From positions 1-22,015 of IMG/VR virus record IMGVR_UViG_3300028844_000968: a stretch of 22,015 nt of DNA, one strand, 5' to 3'. Numbering within the stretch: the first letter of the stretch is position 1; each line of letters starts with the position of its first letter. The stretch is from a virus. The notes below the pieces were generated by a model. That model searched no databases, was not told the DNA's origin, and saw only the letters and a list, made by a program, of their open reading frames with translations. Both the position numbers and the translations under genes were made by a program. Positions 14,959 to 21,404 of this stretch are shown in pieces.

Positions 14959-16540
14959 TCTCTGCCTCCGCTTGTTGTTGCATCATCATCTGTTGCTGCT
15001 GTTGTTGCTGCTGCATGCGTTGAGCGCGTGCCTCTTGCATCTCGTCTGCACCTTTGCGTACGTCAGCAGGGACACCGTGTCGGTCTGCAAGTTTTATTGC
15101 TACCTTATCGAAGTCGATAGCGTCCAAGATTTCTGGATTGAGTTGCGCCATTTGACTAAGCGAACCCACCCATCGTTCGATTGCTTGCACGTCACCCATC
15201 TTCTGAGCGCGTGCCAGGGGTGACACATACTCGATGTCCAGTTCCCCGCCTTGATAGGCGATCACGGACTCAGGTGGTTCTGGGAATTGCATCGCTCGAT
15301 ACATCATGTAGAACACACGCTCGACCATTGGCGTGAGCAGTTCAGATTGCAGTCGTCCAAGCGTTGCACCCAACAGGCGCTGCATCATCTCGTATCGAAT
15401 CTGCACCTCAGTTGCTGTCGCATTAGGTCGATCAGGTAACTCAAGTTGATCTGAATAGAACATCATGCGAATCGATTGACGTAACTCCGCTGACTTAATC
15501 TGAGACACGTCCCATCGTGTACCGTTCTCAAGCACACGCAGTTCACCCATCTCACGCATTAACGTCAGACCGCCTGGCTCCAAGTGCAGATCACCAATTA
15601 TTGCGTTGCGTCCTGCCATGTACGGTGGGTCGATGGACTTTTCCCATCCCGTTAACTCAAGACGCTTCGCTTCATTCAGCGTCGTGATGTCTGCCCTGGC
15701 AATCAAGCCAGGTGAATAACCCCAGGCTTCGCCCGATGTCTTCGACCAACGTGGAATGAAGTACGGCAGTTCGTAGTACCCGCCCTCCTCAATGATCGCT
15801 TGATCCTCCAGGGAGATGTACTTCTCCATGAACGGTCTATCCTGCGGGACTTTCATGTCGTTGTCTGGGTACGATCTATCGGTACTTGGAGAGACACAGT
15901 GCAGGAACTTAAACATCTGATCGGGGTTCTTGTTTAACGCTGCCGTAACCTTTGGCATGTCAGCGTCTTGCCATCGCTCCGATGCTGCACGCGCTGTTAA
16001 CTCAAAACATCGATACACGGTATCAACCTTTCCGGATGCTGACTCGCTGATACATAGATCAGACAAGTGAACCGTATCGAAACGCAAACCACCGAACGCT
16101 GTCGGTGCGTTACCTTCTTCCAAGAACAAGCAGCCAGTACCGAATGCTCCCAGGTCAAGGTACAACTCGTTGACCTGCGTATTAAAGTTGCTCTCACCTA
16201 ACGCATCGAACATGCGATCCGTGCATTCTTCTAGCCACTCGTTTGCTGCGTCATCTTCAGCAAGTTCTGTATCTCTAAATCGAACAGAGAACCAGGGCGA
16301 TGCAGGTGACGTTAACGCCATGTGCAGTGATGCTGCCAGGACGTTGTTCGCATGTATCGCTGTGCTGTCGTATATCTTCTCGGTTCTTGATCGATCCCCT
16401 TTTGATCTCTGCGTCACGAAGTCTGCACGGTTGGGCATGACATACATTGCCACGTCTTCCCAATCCCGATCCCAATTAGATCGAGCAGCCTTGAGTGATT
16501 CGTAACGCTTTACGATTTGCTCTACGGAACCCGAAGCCAT
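14939..16540 (-). CDS. Portal / head-tail connector protein (T7 gp8-like)
   Basis: This 533-residue protein matches T7 gp8 in length (536 aa) and opening: SNWDRDWEDVAMYVMPNRADF (about 21-41), STAIHANNVLAASLHMALTSP (about 59-79) and SPWFSVRFRD (about 81-90). PDRPNATATEVQIRYEMMQRLLGATLGRLQSELLTPMVERVF (about 371-412) is the conserved stem/wing region of gp8-type connectors. It forms the dodecameric ring at the packaging vertex, and docks TerL, the internal core and the tail adaptor. The C-terminus (509-523) is a Gln/Met tract, unusual for the family. ATG 16540 overlaps the previous stop by one base (TAATG). Confidence 0.95.
   Translation of the reverse strand: MASGSVEQIVKRYESLKAARSNWDRDWEDVAMYVMPNRADFVTQRSKGDRSRTEKIYDSTAIHANNVLAASLHMALTSPASPWFSVRFRDTELAEDDAANEWLEECTDRMFDALGESNFNTQVNELYLDLGAFGTGCLFLEEGNAPTAFGGLRFDTVHLSDLCISESASGKVDTVYRCFELTARAASERWQDADMPKVTAALNKNPDQMFKFLHCVSPSTDRSYPDNDMKVPQDRPFMEKYISLEDQAIIEEGGYYELPYFIPRWSKTSGEAWGYSPGLIARADITTLNEAKRLELTGWEKSIDPPYMAGRNAIIGDLHLEPGGLTLMREMGELRVLENGTRWDVSQIKSAELRQSIRMMFYSDQLELPDRPNATATEVQIRYEMMQRLLGATLGRLQSELLTPMVERVFYMMYRAMQFPEPPESVIAYQGGELDIEYVSPLARAQKMGDVQAIERWVGSLSQMAQLNPEILDAIDFDKVAIKLADRHGVPADVRKGADEMQEARAQRMQQQQQQQQMMMQQQAEAESAGQDQ
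14972..15013 (-). repeat. Poly-Gln/Met tract at the portal C-terminus
   Basis: Residues 510-523 of the portal read eight Gln, three Met, three Gln, encoded by mixed CAA/CAG codons with three ATG codons between. The tract is a near-trinucleotide repeat and may vary in length. Confidence 0.75.
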
Positions 16541-17817
16541 TAGCCGATCACCGCTGAGTAGAGACTAGAACCTGCACGCTTTGCATCAAACACATACTTG
16601 TACACCCAGTTCGTTACACCTGCGCTCCTGGCTTGTGCCGGATTGCGGTACACCGTACCCGTTGCAGGATCGACAACTGAGTTAGCCGTGCCTAGATTGC
16701 GTGCGCCCAGGTTAGTTAAGAATGTTTGTCTCAACGCATCATCGGACAAGGGTCGCTTGCTTAGAATCGTATCTTCCAATCCATAAGAATCTTCACTGCT
16801 TGATGCCGGATCATCCATGCTATCGGCACGCTCAGTAAGCGCATCTAGCAACGACTCGTATGTTACGTCCATAGAACCACCGAACACAGGGTCATATACC
16901 GTTGCACCTGATGAACCGCTCGATCCGCTACTGCCTGACGACGAACCACTGTATCCCGAACCGCCACCGATCTCAGGCTCTGTTTCGATTTGTGGTGAAT
17001 CGTCTGTCACTGTTTCTTCTTCGTCCTCCTTTTCTTGAGGATCGATCTGCGGACCGTCAGGTGCATCATCATTTCCTTCTGCGCCGATAGGTGCGTCGAA
17101 GTTTGCAGCACGGTCAGCGTCATCAAGACCCATGTAACCCGCTAACGCACTGGGTTCAAATCGAGCAGCCATTCGTTGACCTGGAGTACGACCTGGATTG
17201 TTTACAGTTTCTGACTCGACCACCGCTTCTGGAGTTTCAAGTGCAGCCCTAGTTGCTTGCTGACTTCCACCTAAAGCGGGACCAGTGTCTGCTACTGCTG
17301 ATCTTGTTGCTGCTTGACTACCACCTAATGCGGGAGAATTATTGCTCTTCGTCGCATTACTGCTTGATGATCTACTGCCACCGCTGTTTGTGTTTCCGCT
17401 TTGCGCTGCATTACTTCTGGTCGCTGCCTGACTACCACCCAGTGTTGATCTTGTAGCATTATTGCTCGATGACCTACTGCCAGTGCTTCGAGTTGCATTA
17501 CTTCTGGTCGCTGCCTGACTCCCGCCAAGTGTTCTGCCACCGCTGTTCGTGTTCCCACTCGCTGCTGCTGCGCTTCTCGTTGCTGCTTGACTACCACCTA
17601 ACCTGCCTCCTGATGCGCTAGCATTTCCGCTAGATGATGCGTTACCCCCACGGTTTCCGCGATTACCCCCGCGCTGCCCTGCGGGATTGCCCTCGTTCTT
17701 GCCAGTGCCAGGTCCGACACCGCCACCATCACCGCCACCCCCATCACCAAAACATAAATGCTGTATACGAGCAAGGCTGTACTGGTCGTTTTCAAATCTA
17801 AAAGTCTTTCGTTCCAT
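16540..17817 (-). CDS. Gly/Ser-rich protein with five LGGSQAATR repeats, between TerL cluster and portal
   Basis: Not recognised. The 425-residue protein starts at ATG 17817 with a good SD (GGAG, 8 bases upstream). It has four parts. A short N-terminus (1-24) precedes a Gly/Asn/Ser-rich low-complexity stretch. Five copies of LGGSQ[A/Q]ATR follow at residues 73-81, 97-105, 126-134, 164-172 and 182-190. Next is an acidic linker (240-285, QEKEDEEETVTDD) plus a Ser-Gly run (286-304). The C-terminus (305-425) is ordered, with DALTERADSMDD and NWVYKYVFDAKRAGSSLYSAVIG. The repeats read as short linear motifs presented on a disordered chain. The place between terminase and portal suggests a head, packaging or DNA-ejection role, but nothing in the sequence proves it. 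There is no signal peptide or TM segment. Confidence 0.7.
   Translation of the reverse strand: MERKTFRFENDQYSLARIQHLCFGDGGGGDGGGVGPGTGKNEGNPAGQRGGNRGNRGGNASSSGNASASGGRLGGSQAATRSAAAASGNTNSGGRTLGGSQAATRSNATRSTGSRSSSNNATRSTLGGSQAATRSNAAQSGNTNSGGSRSSSSNATKSNNSPALGGSQAATRSAVADTGPALGGSQQATRAALETPEAVVESETVNNPGRTPGQRMAARFEPSALAGYMGLDDADRAANFDAPIGAEGNDDAPDGPQIDPQEKEDEEETVTDDSPQIETEPEIGGGSGYSGSSSGSSGSSGSSGATVYDPVFGGSMDVTYESLLDALTERADSMDDPASSSEDSYGLEDTILSKRPLSDDALRQTFLTNLGARNLGTANSVVDPATGTVYRNPAQARSAGVTNWVYKYVFDAKRAGSSLYSAVIG
17248..17601 (-). repeat. Five interspersed LGGSQ[A/Q]ATR motif repeats
   Basis: Five near-identical nine-residue motifs lie 24, 29, 38 and 18 residues apart, separated by variable Ser/Asn/Thr spacers. 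Two spacers share SGNTNSGG. Motif sequence is kept while spacing and spacers drift, which argues for selection on the motif rather than simple tandem slippage. Confidence 0.8.
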
Positions 17818-17818
17818 A

Positions 17819-18211
17819 TCAATATCTCCGCTTCAAGTACCTATGTAATTGCCGTGGTGTAAACACCCACGCTGCCCGTATGCCTAACAATGCTTTGACC
17901 TGCTCGGTACAGGTCCACACCCACAGCAACCAGGGCGTTCGATAGCGGTACTTGTCCAGTCTTTCGAACCCAACTTGGTAGGTGTAATCGATCTCCAGTT
18001 CTTCCACGATCAGTGGCAGGTCGGACTCTCGTTGATAGTCCAACACCTGCACTTCCATGTACCCGATGCGTGGCTGCACCATCACCCATTCGTATCCCGT
18101 CCACTTCAGAGCGAACACATGAATTGCTCGACGGTCGAACCATAGGTAATCGACCCACCAGAAACGCCTGGTTAATCGTTGATCGGTCTGCCAGGCGATG
18201 ACGTAATACAC
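17819..18211 (-). CDS. Trp/Tyr-rich 130-aa conserved phage protein following TerL
   Basis: The start is GTG 18211, immediately after the TerL stop (18212). The protein is rich in Trp and Tyr, with an N-terminal hydrophobic/basic stretch, a beta-like core (AIHVFALKWTGYEWVMVQP, about 29-47), and a C-terminal CTEQVKALLGIRAAWVFTPRQL (101-122) ending in basic HRYLKRRY. Comparable proteins with a late Cys-x-Glu-x-Val and TPxQL segment occur beside phage terminase genes; I know no verified function. An early His (31) and late Cys (101) with Glu103 recall circularly permuted NlpC/P60-like peptidases (CSELV near the C-terminus), but this is a weak resemblance. An overlapping +1-shifted frame from 18215 looks like a shadow because of its Arg/Gly-rich random composition. 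Confidence 0.62.
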   Translation of the reverse strand: MYYVIAWQTDQRLTRRFWWVDYLWFDRRAIHVFALKWTGYEWVMVQPRIGYMEVQVLDYQRESDLPLIVEELEIDYTYQVGFERLDKYRYRTPWLLWVWTCTEQVKALLGIRAAWVFTPRQLHRYLKRRY

Positions 18212-19585
18212 TCATGCTGCCTTGATAACCGATGGAACCCGCATGTCCATGTTGCTTTCATCCACCGTGAACAAACGAGTTGCCACATATTGCACGGCGT
18301 CCATTGGATGACTGAATGAATCCTTGTCCGGCTTGTCAGTGAATCGGTTCCCCGATACTTGCAGCCTTCGGAATTTGTACCCACCACGGAATGCTTTGCG
18401 TACTGTCTTGCATCGAGGATGAACAAGCACCGCAGGTTCACCATCGATCATGCGATTGAATCGCGAACGCACTGCATCCAGGCGACGCTCAAGGTTCTGT
18501 TCACCTGCCTCGATGTCGATGTCCTGGGCGCGTAGTATTTGGAAGCATGTCTTCTCGTCTGTCTCGCTCGGTGTGCGTCCGGCAGGATCACCGTAGTCGC
18601 CCTCGATCTTCATGCCTGGGTAGTTGATGTTCGTATGCTGTATCACTTCCTCACCCATCGCACGCGCACCCATGCGGGTTGCTATCACCTCATCGAAGAT
18701 ACGCCACTGACCGTTCGGCATTAACTGCGTGTACACACATGCAGGTGACAAGCCGAAGTCCCAACCCCGATACACTGGCACGCTCGGTATCACCTCGAAC
18801 TCCCTGCAATGTATCGAGTCCGTGTACTCAGGATAGACTGGCTTGCCCTCTTGAACGTAGCCGTACTCACCGTCAACGTAGACGCGAATGAAATCGTCGC
18901 TCTTACCTGCTGATAGATTGTTGTAGTAGTTCGGCGGTAAGTTGTTTGTGTTCTCTGCGTTCTCGCCTCGACCACTCGGCTGCTTAAAGATTCCTGCGTT
19001 GTCCGGTCGCTGCTCCTCGAAGACTTTGTATATCCAGTGATCGTCGTCGCACGGGTTGGTATCGCCGATGACTCCGAACCAGGTCGCGCCTTCCTCACGG
19101 AAGGATGGGTATCGACCAACCCTACCTTGCAACGCTTCCCATATCTGCTGCGGTACTTCCCTGGCTTCGTTCACCCAGGCTCCCGTCAGTTCAAGCGATA
19201 GCAGGTTGCTCACCTGGTCAGGTCGATCAAGCGCACGAAACAACAGTTCACAGTTCACTGTCGTCTGGTCCTCGCACGCCCATTGCATGGTGTAGTTGTG
19301 GTTGACTTCGCTGTATCGTCCCCACTCGGGATTGGGATACCAATCCAACACTGTTCGTATAGTGGTGTCCCGCAGTTGCGGATACGAGTTTCGGATGATT
19401 GCCCATCGAGATCGTCGTACTCCATCGCTGTTCGGATGTTGCCTAGATGCACGACGTACAATCTCTTGAACACACCCACTGGACTTTCCAGAACCAAAGG
19501 GTCCAATAAGCATTCGCTGAAACCCGTTATGTTTCCAGAAATCTCGTATCGTTGGGACATTGCTTGCGTCGTAGTCAGTTGCCAT
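18212..19585 (-). CDS. terL: Terminase large subunit (packaging ATPase-nuclease)
   Basis: The 457-residue protein has the complete TerL plan. The ATPase has Walker A GPFGSGKSS (28-36), a Walker-B-type strand ending in the catalytic Glu (LELTGAWVNEA, 131-141, E140), and coupling motif GVIGDTNP (171-178). The RNase-H-like nuclease has Asp276 in RGWDFGLSP (273-281), Asp330/Asp333 in IEGDYGDPAG (327-336) and Asp429 in DSFSHPMDAVQYV (422-434) as candidate metal ligands. It pumps DNA through the portal and cuts the concatemer. ATG 19585 overlaps the TerS candidate by 11 bases. Length is shorter than T7 gp19 (586 aa) and in the range of P22/Sf6-type TerLs, so headful or direct-repeat packaging cannot be decided from this. 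Confidence 0.96.
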   Translation of the reverse strand: MATDYDASNVPTIRDFWKHNGFQRMLIGPFGSGKSSGCVQEIVRRASRQHPNSDGVRRSRWAIIRNSYPQLRDTTIRTVLDWYPNPEWGRYSEVNHNYTMQWACEDQTTVNCELLFRALDRPDQVSNLLSLELTGAWVNEAREVPQQIWEALQGRVGRYPSFREEGATWFGVIGDTNPCDDDHWIYKVFEEQRPDNAGIFKQPSGRGENAENTNNLPPNYYNNLSAGKSDDFIRVYVDGEYGYVQEGKPVYPEYTDSIHCREFEVIPSVPVYRGWDFGLSPACVYTQLMPNGQWRIFDEVIATRMGARAMGEEVIQHTNINYPGMKIEGDYGDPAGRTPSETDEKTCFQILRAQDIDIEAGEQNLERRLDAVRSRFNRMIDGEPAVLVHPRCKTVRKAFRGGYKFRRLQVSGNRFTDKPDKDSFSHPMDAVQYVATRLFTVDESNMDMRVPSVIKAA

Positions 19586-19853
19586 CGCGAATCATCACCA
19601 CTGGTAGTGCAGCCACAGCATCACCTGAGTGTTCGATTGCTTTGCGTTTAGGCGCAACGTACTGCGCCAGTTCTTTAAGCATTGAAGCACGCAGGGGTAA
19701 CTCGACGGATTCATCCATAGCAATCCGTGCCATGCCTTCGATGGGATCACAATTCAAATCACGCAGAAGTTGTTGAACTTCCTTCGTCGCTTTGTTTGCT
19801 ACTCCCTTCGCTCGACCGCCCCTTCGTTCCCCTGGCTTTGCTCCTCTTGGCAT
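19575..19853 (-). CDS. terS: Terminase small subunit candidate
   Basis: This 92-residue basic protein lies directly before TerL with an 11-base overlap. The N-terminus MPRGAKPGERRGGRAKGVANKAT (1-23) is the familiar 'RGGRxKGxxNK' start of many phage small terminases, followed by helical segments (EVQQLLRDLN; ASMLKELAQYVAPKRKAIEH, 57-76). TerS recognises viral DNA and regulates TerL. The helix-turn-helix is not distinct by eye. The ATG at 19853 has no strong SD and lies 95 bases inside the preceding dUTPase-fold gene, in another frame. The conserved N-terminal motif falls inside the overlap, so the start is probably right. Confidence 0.75.
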   Translation of the reverse strand: MPRGAKPGERRGGRAKGVANKATKEVQQLLRDLNCDPIEGMARIAMDESVELPLRASMLKELAQYVAPKRKAIEHSGDAVAALPVVMIRDGN

Positions 19854-20187
19854 TACTTTTATCCACTACTTTTGTGATAGTCATGTCTGCTAACAACTCA
19901 CCTGGCTCAATCCATTGAGCAACACTCGCATCGTTTACAACAGTTAAAACAATCTCACTGAAGAAACCTGGCGCAATCATCTTCGGCATTACATTTACTT
20001 CTGGACTCGCCGGAAAAATCAAACCAACATATCCTTCTGGCACGTCGGCTGCGATCCCTGTTCGAACCAACGCCGTGTTACCTGAGTTCAATACAAATGT
20101 CTTTTCTCTTTCTGCTGAATGCAGTTGATTAACTTCTCTGCTTTCATCAGGTTCATTTGTTCCATCAACGATTACCTTAAACATCAT
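19759..20187 (-). CDS. dUTPase-fold protein lacking recognisable catalytic motifs
   Basis: The frame opens at TTG 20214, but I chose ATG 20187 because GAGG lies about 9 bases upstream (142 aa). Residues 38-59 (TALVRTGIAADVPEGYVGLIFP) and 71-104 (IAPGFFSEIVLTVVND, then IEPGELLADMTI) follow the beta-strand pattern of trimeric dUTPase/dCTP-deaminase-family proteins, whose usual motifs are roughly 'LVxTGxxxxIPxGYxGxIxPRS', 'IDxGYxGEI' and 'GxRIAQLxI'. The PRS is PASP here, and the Asp-x-Gly-Tyr of the substrate-pocket motif is APGF. The N-terminal AGYDL and the C-terminal GFGSTG arm are missing, the latter replaced by a Ser/Gly/Lys tail (about 111-142). dUTP hydrolysis therefore looks unlikely; a regulatory or structural use of the fold is inferred. 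It overlaps TerS by 95 bases. Confidence 0.62.
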   Translation of the reverse strand: MMFKVIVDGTNEPDESREVNQLHSAEREKTFVLNSGNTALVRTGIAADVPEGYVGLIFPASPEVNVMPKMIAPGFFSEIVLTVVNDASVAQWIEPGELLADMTITKVVDKSNAKRSKARGTKGRSSEGSSKQSDEGSSTTSA

Positions 20188-20207
20188 CTGCATATACCTC
20201 GTCACGT

Positions 20208-20414
20208 TCACCAATACAAAAGTTTTTGTTTAACGGGTTTATTACCCGCACCTTCTTTTTTTGCAGCACGCCTTAACCGCTCCCGCGTGGCATGACATGG
20301 CTTGCAAATATTTTTGCGTCGATACTTCGACATCGTGTCGTATACGAAATGATCTCGCTGCTCAGTAACACCACACTGATTACACGTTTTCTGTATGTCG
20401 TTCAGATTTGTCAT
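20208..20414 (-). CDS. Small CXXC...CXXC zinc-ribbon protein (68 aa)
   Basis: The preferred start is ATG 20414 (the frame extends to TTG 20459); no clear SD is seen for either, so the gene probably depends on translation of the upstream nuclease gene, which it overlaps by 35 bases. Cys11/Cys14 (KTCNQCG) and Cys37/Cys40 (ICKPCH) form a CX2C-X22-CX2C pair, followed by a basic helix (RERLRRAAKK). The pattern is like the zinc-binding half of phage HNH/endonuclease VII-type proteins, but no His-Asn-His motif follows. It may be a nucleic-acid-binding accessory to the nuclease next door. Function is unknown. Confidence 0.6.
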   Translation of the reverse strand: MTNLNDIQKTCNQCGVTEQRDHFVYDTMSKYRRKNICKPCHATRERLRRAAKKEGAGNKPVKQKLLYW

Positions 20415-20820
20415 GCGAAAGACGACTATCGTTTGCGTGCCAAAGATCAGCAGACACAATGTGTTCTCGTGCCACAGTGATCCAGTCCATCAAGTCCATC
20501 TCGATTTGGAAATGTCCGTAGGCAGGATTGATTGAACACATGCAACAACGTGCCATCCAGGGCTTTCGATCCAGTCGATACAACAAGACGGGTTCAAGTC
20601 CGGCACTCGCTGCTTGTTCTGCTGCTTGTGTCCACCAGGAACGCAGGTATTTTTTCTGACGCTTAACTTCGATTGCCCAACCTGGCACACCGATGATGTC
20701 CGAACCACCCACCGCTGCTTGCTCACGCAGGTTGCGAGTAGCAGGGACACCCAGTTCGTTGCGCAAGATGGTGGCAATCTCTCGCTCACCTGCCTTGCCT
20801 TTATCCCTGACGTTTATCAA
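20380..20820 (-). CDS. PDDEXK nuclease, Holliday-junction-resolvase-like
   Basis: The 146-residue protein has the archaeal Hjc/phage resolvase-like PDDEXK layout. KGKAGEREIATIL (7-19) supplies Glu12. GGSDIIGVPGWAIEVKRQ (38-55) supplies Asp41 and Glu51-x-Lys53. WWTQAAEQAASAGLEPVLLYR (62-82) is the helix-strand unit that completes the fold. Such phage nucleases resolve recombination or replication junctions and can trim DNA before packaging. The start is TTG 20820, overlapping the upstream stop (TTGA); no good SD is visible, but the N-terminal motif needs this start and no ATG lies before it. The C-terminal 50 residues, with a CCMC cluster (92-95), are not typical. Confidence 0.82.
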   Translation of the reverse strand: MINVRDKGKAGEREIATILRNELGVPATRNLREQAAVGGSDIIGVPGWAIEVKRQKKYLRSWWTQAAEQAASAGLEPVLLYRLDRKPWMARCCMCSINPAYGHFQIEMDLMDWITVAREHIVSADLWHANDSRLSHDKSERHTENV

Positions 20821-21074
20821 TTAGTCGTGGTTGAGTTGTTGGTGTTGTCTGAGTTGTCGGACTCATCATGCGTGCCACACTCAGTGCCGGAACAAACGTC
20901 AGCAGTTGACCCACCAATCTCGACGCAGCCCAACATCATGTGAAGACACACAATAATTACGCAACCCCACCCGATGAACTGCATCCAGAACCATCGATGC
21001 TTTGATTCCCACTGTTCACGGGTGAGGACGTTAGGGTTTGCCGTTGGTTTTTCTTCGCTGTTATTCATGCTCAT
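20817..21074 (-). CDS. Single-TM small membrane protein (85 aa)
   Basis: Not recognised. ATG 21074 has AGGA just upstream; ATG 21068 is an alternative with better spacing. A polar N-terminus (1-27) precedes one hydrophobic segment at about 29-49 (WFWMQFIGWGCVIIVCLHMML) ending in GC at 49-50. A Cys-containing tail (Cys61, Cys66) then ends in an Asn/Ser/Thr/Asp run. It overlaps the lipoprotein-like gene by 14 bases. The N-in/C-out topology suggested by charges would place the Cys-rich tail in the periplasm. A spanin or holin-type role is possible because no other lysis gene is in the window, but nothing specific supports it. Confidence 0.6.
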   Translation of the reverse strand: MSMNNSEEKPTANPNVLTREQWESKHRWFWMQFIGWGCVIIVCLHMMLGCVEIGGSTADVCSGTECGTHDESDNSDNTNNSTTTN

Positions 21075-21246
21075 ATTTTCCTAGTGAAAGTGATCCGGTG
21101 TACGTTGACTCACCAATCGTCAATGAGTGATGCGTCGAGCAACCCATCAACGTCAAACAAAAGAACGCCAGGTAAGCAACAATCAAAAACTCCCAGGTCA
21201 GCAGTCGCTTCAATGCCCCTGGCTTTCCTTCTCTTTGTCTAACCAT
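21061..21246 (-). CDS. Small lipoprotein-like protein (61 aa)
   Basis: The frame opens at TTG 21300, but ATG 21246 has a GGAG SD 8 bases upstream and gives a sensible signal sequence, so I use it. A basic n-region (RQREGKPGALKR) leads into a hydrophobic core (about 15-33) and a lipobox-like LMGC, with Cys36 as the candidate lipidated residue. The mature part is only about 26 residues (STHHSLTIGESTYTGSLSL...). The size suits an outer-membrane spanin (o-spanin) or superinfection-exclusion lipoprotein; the neighbouring one-TM protein would be the natural partner. Both roles are inference. It overlaps the 64-aa gene by 37 bases. Confidence 0.58.
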   Translation of the reverse strand: MVRQREGKPGALKRLLTWEFLIVAYLAFFCLTLMGCSTHHSLTIGESTYTGSLSLGKYEHE

Positions 21247-21404
21247 TTGCGATACTCCATCAATGTCATGCCAAACTTTTTGGTGAACCAATCTGCCCAA
21301 GAGATGCGACTGATTGGAGTGAGTTCATGTCGGTGTTCGTATGCAAACTTTGCTGCGTAATGTCTAAGTCTTTTGAATTGCTTTTGATGTTCGTCAATCT
21401 GCAC
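21210..21404 (-). CDS. Small hypothetical protein (64 aa) after the initiator
   Basis: The start is GTG 21404, with an AGGGAG SD about 7 bases upstream, overlapping the initiator stop by 11 bases. The sequence is charged and helical (EHQKQFKRLRHYAAKFAYEHRHEL), then ISRISWADWFTKKFGMTLMEYRKWLDKEKE. The WADWFxxxFGxTLxEY portion looks like a folded helical motif rather than a shadow. No membrane segment. It occupies the place where lambdoid phages have the helicase loader (P), but it is far too short and shows no similarity that I can see. Confidence 0.6.
   Translation of the reverse strand: MQIDEHQKQFKRLRHYAAKFAYEHRHELTPISRISWADWFTKKFGMTLMEYRKWLDKEKESQGH

Noticed and set aside
17841-18215. Alternative 124-aa minus-strand frame overlapping the 130-aa Trp-rich protein
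   Set aside because: It has an ATG overlapping the TerL stop, but the product is Arg/Gly/Val-rich without fold-like pattern, whereas the other frame has a TPRQL/CTEQV pattern known to me from phage proteins beside terminase. Could be revisited if homologues favour it.
19859-19867. DnaA-box-like TTATCCACT on the plus strand
   Set aside because: A single 8/9 match within a gene, not clustered and not near the iteron array; expected by chance at this scale.
20614-20943. Plus-strand 109-codon frame opposite nuclease and membrane-protein genes
   Set aside because: Antisense to two genes supported by motifs; no start signals or recognisable product.
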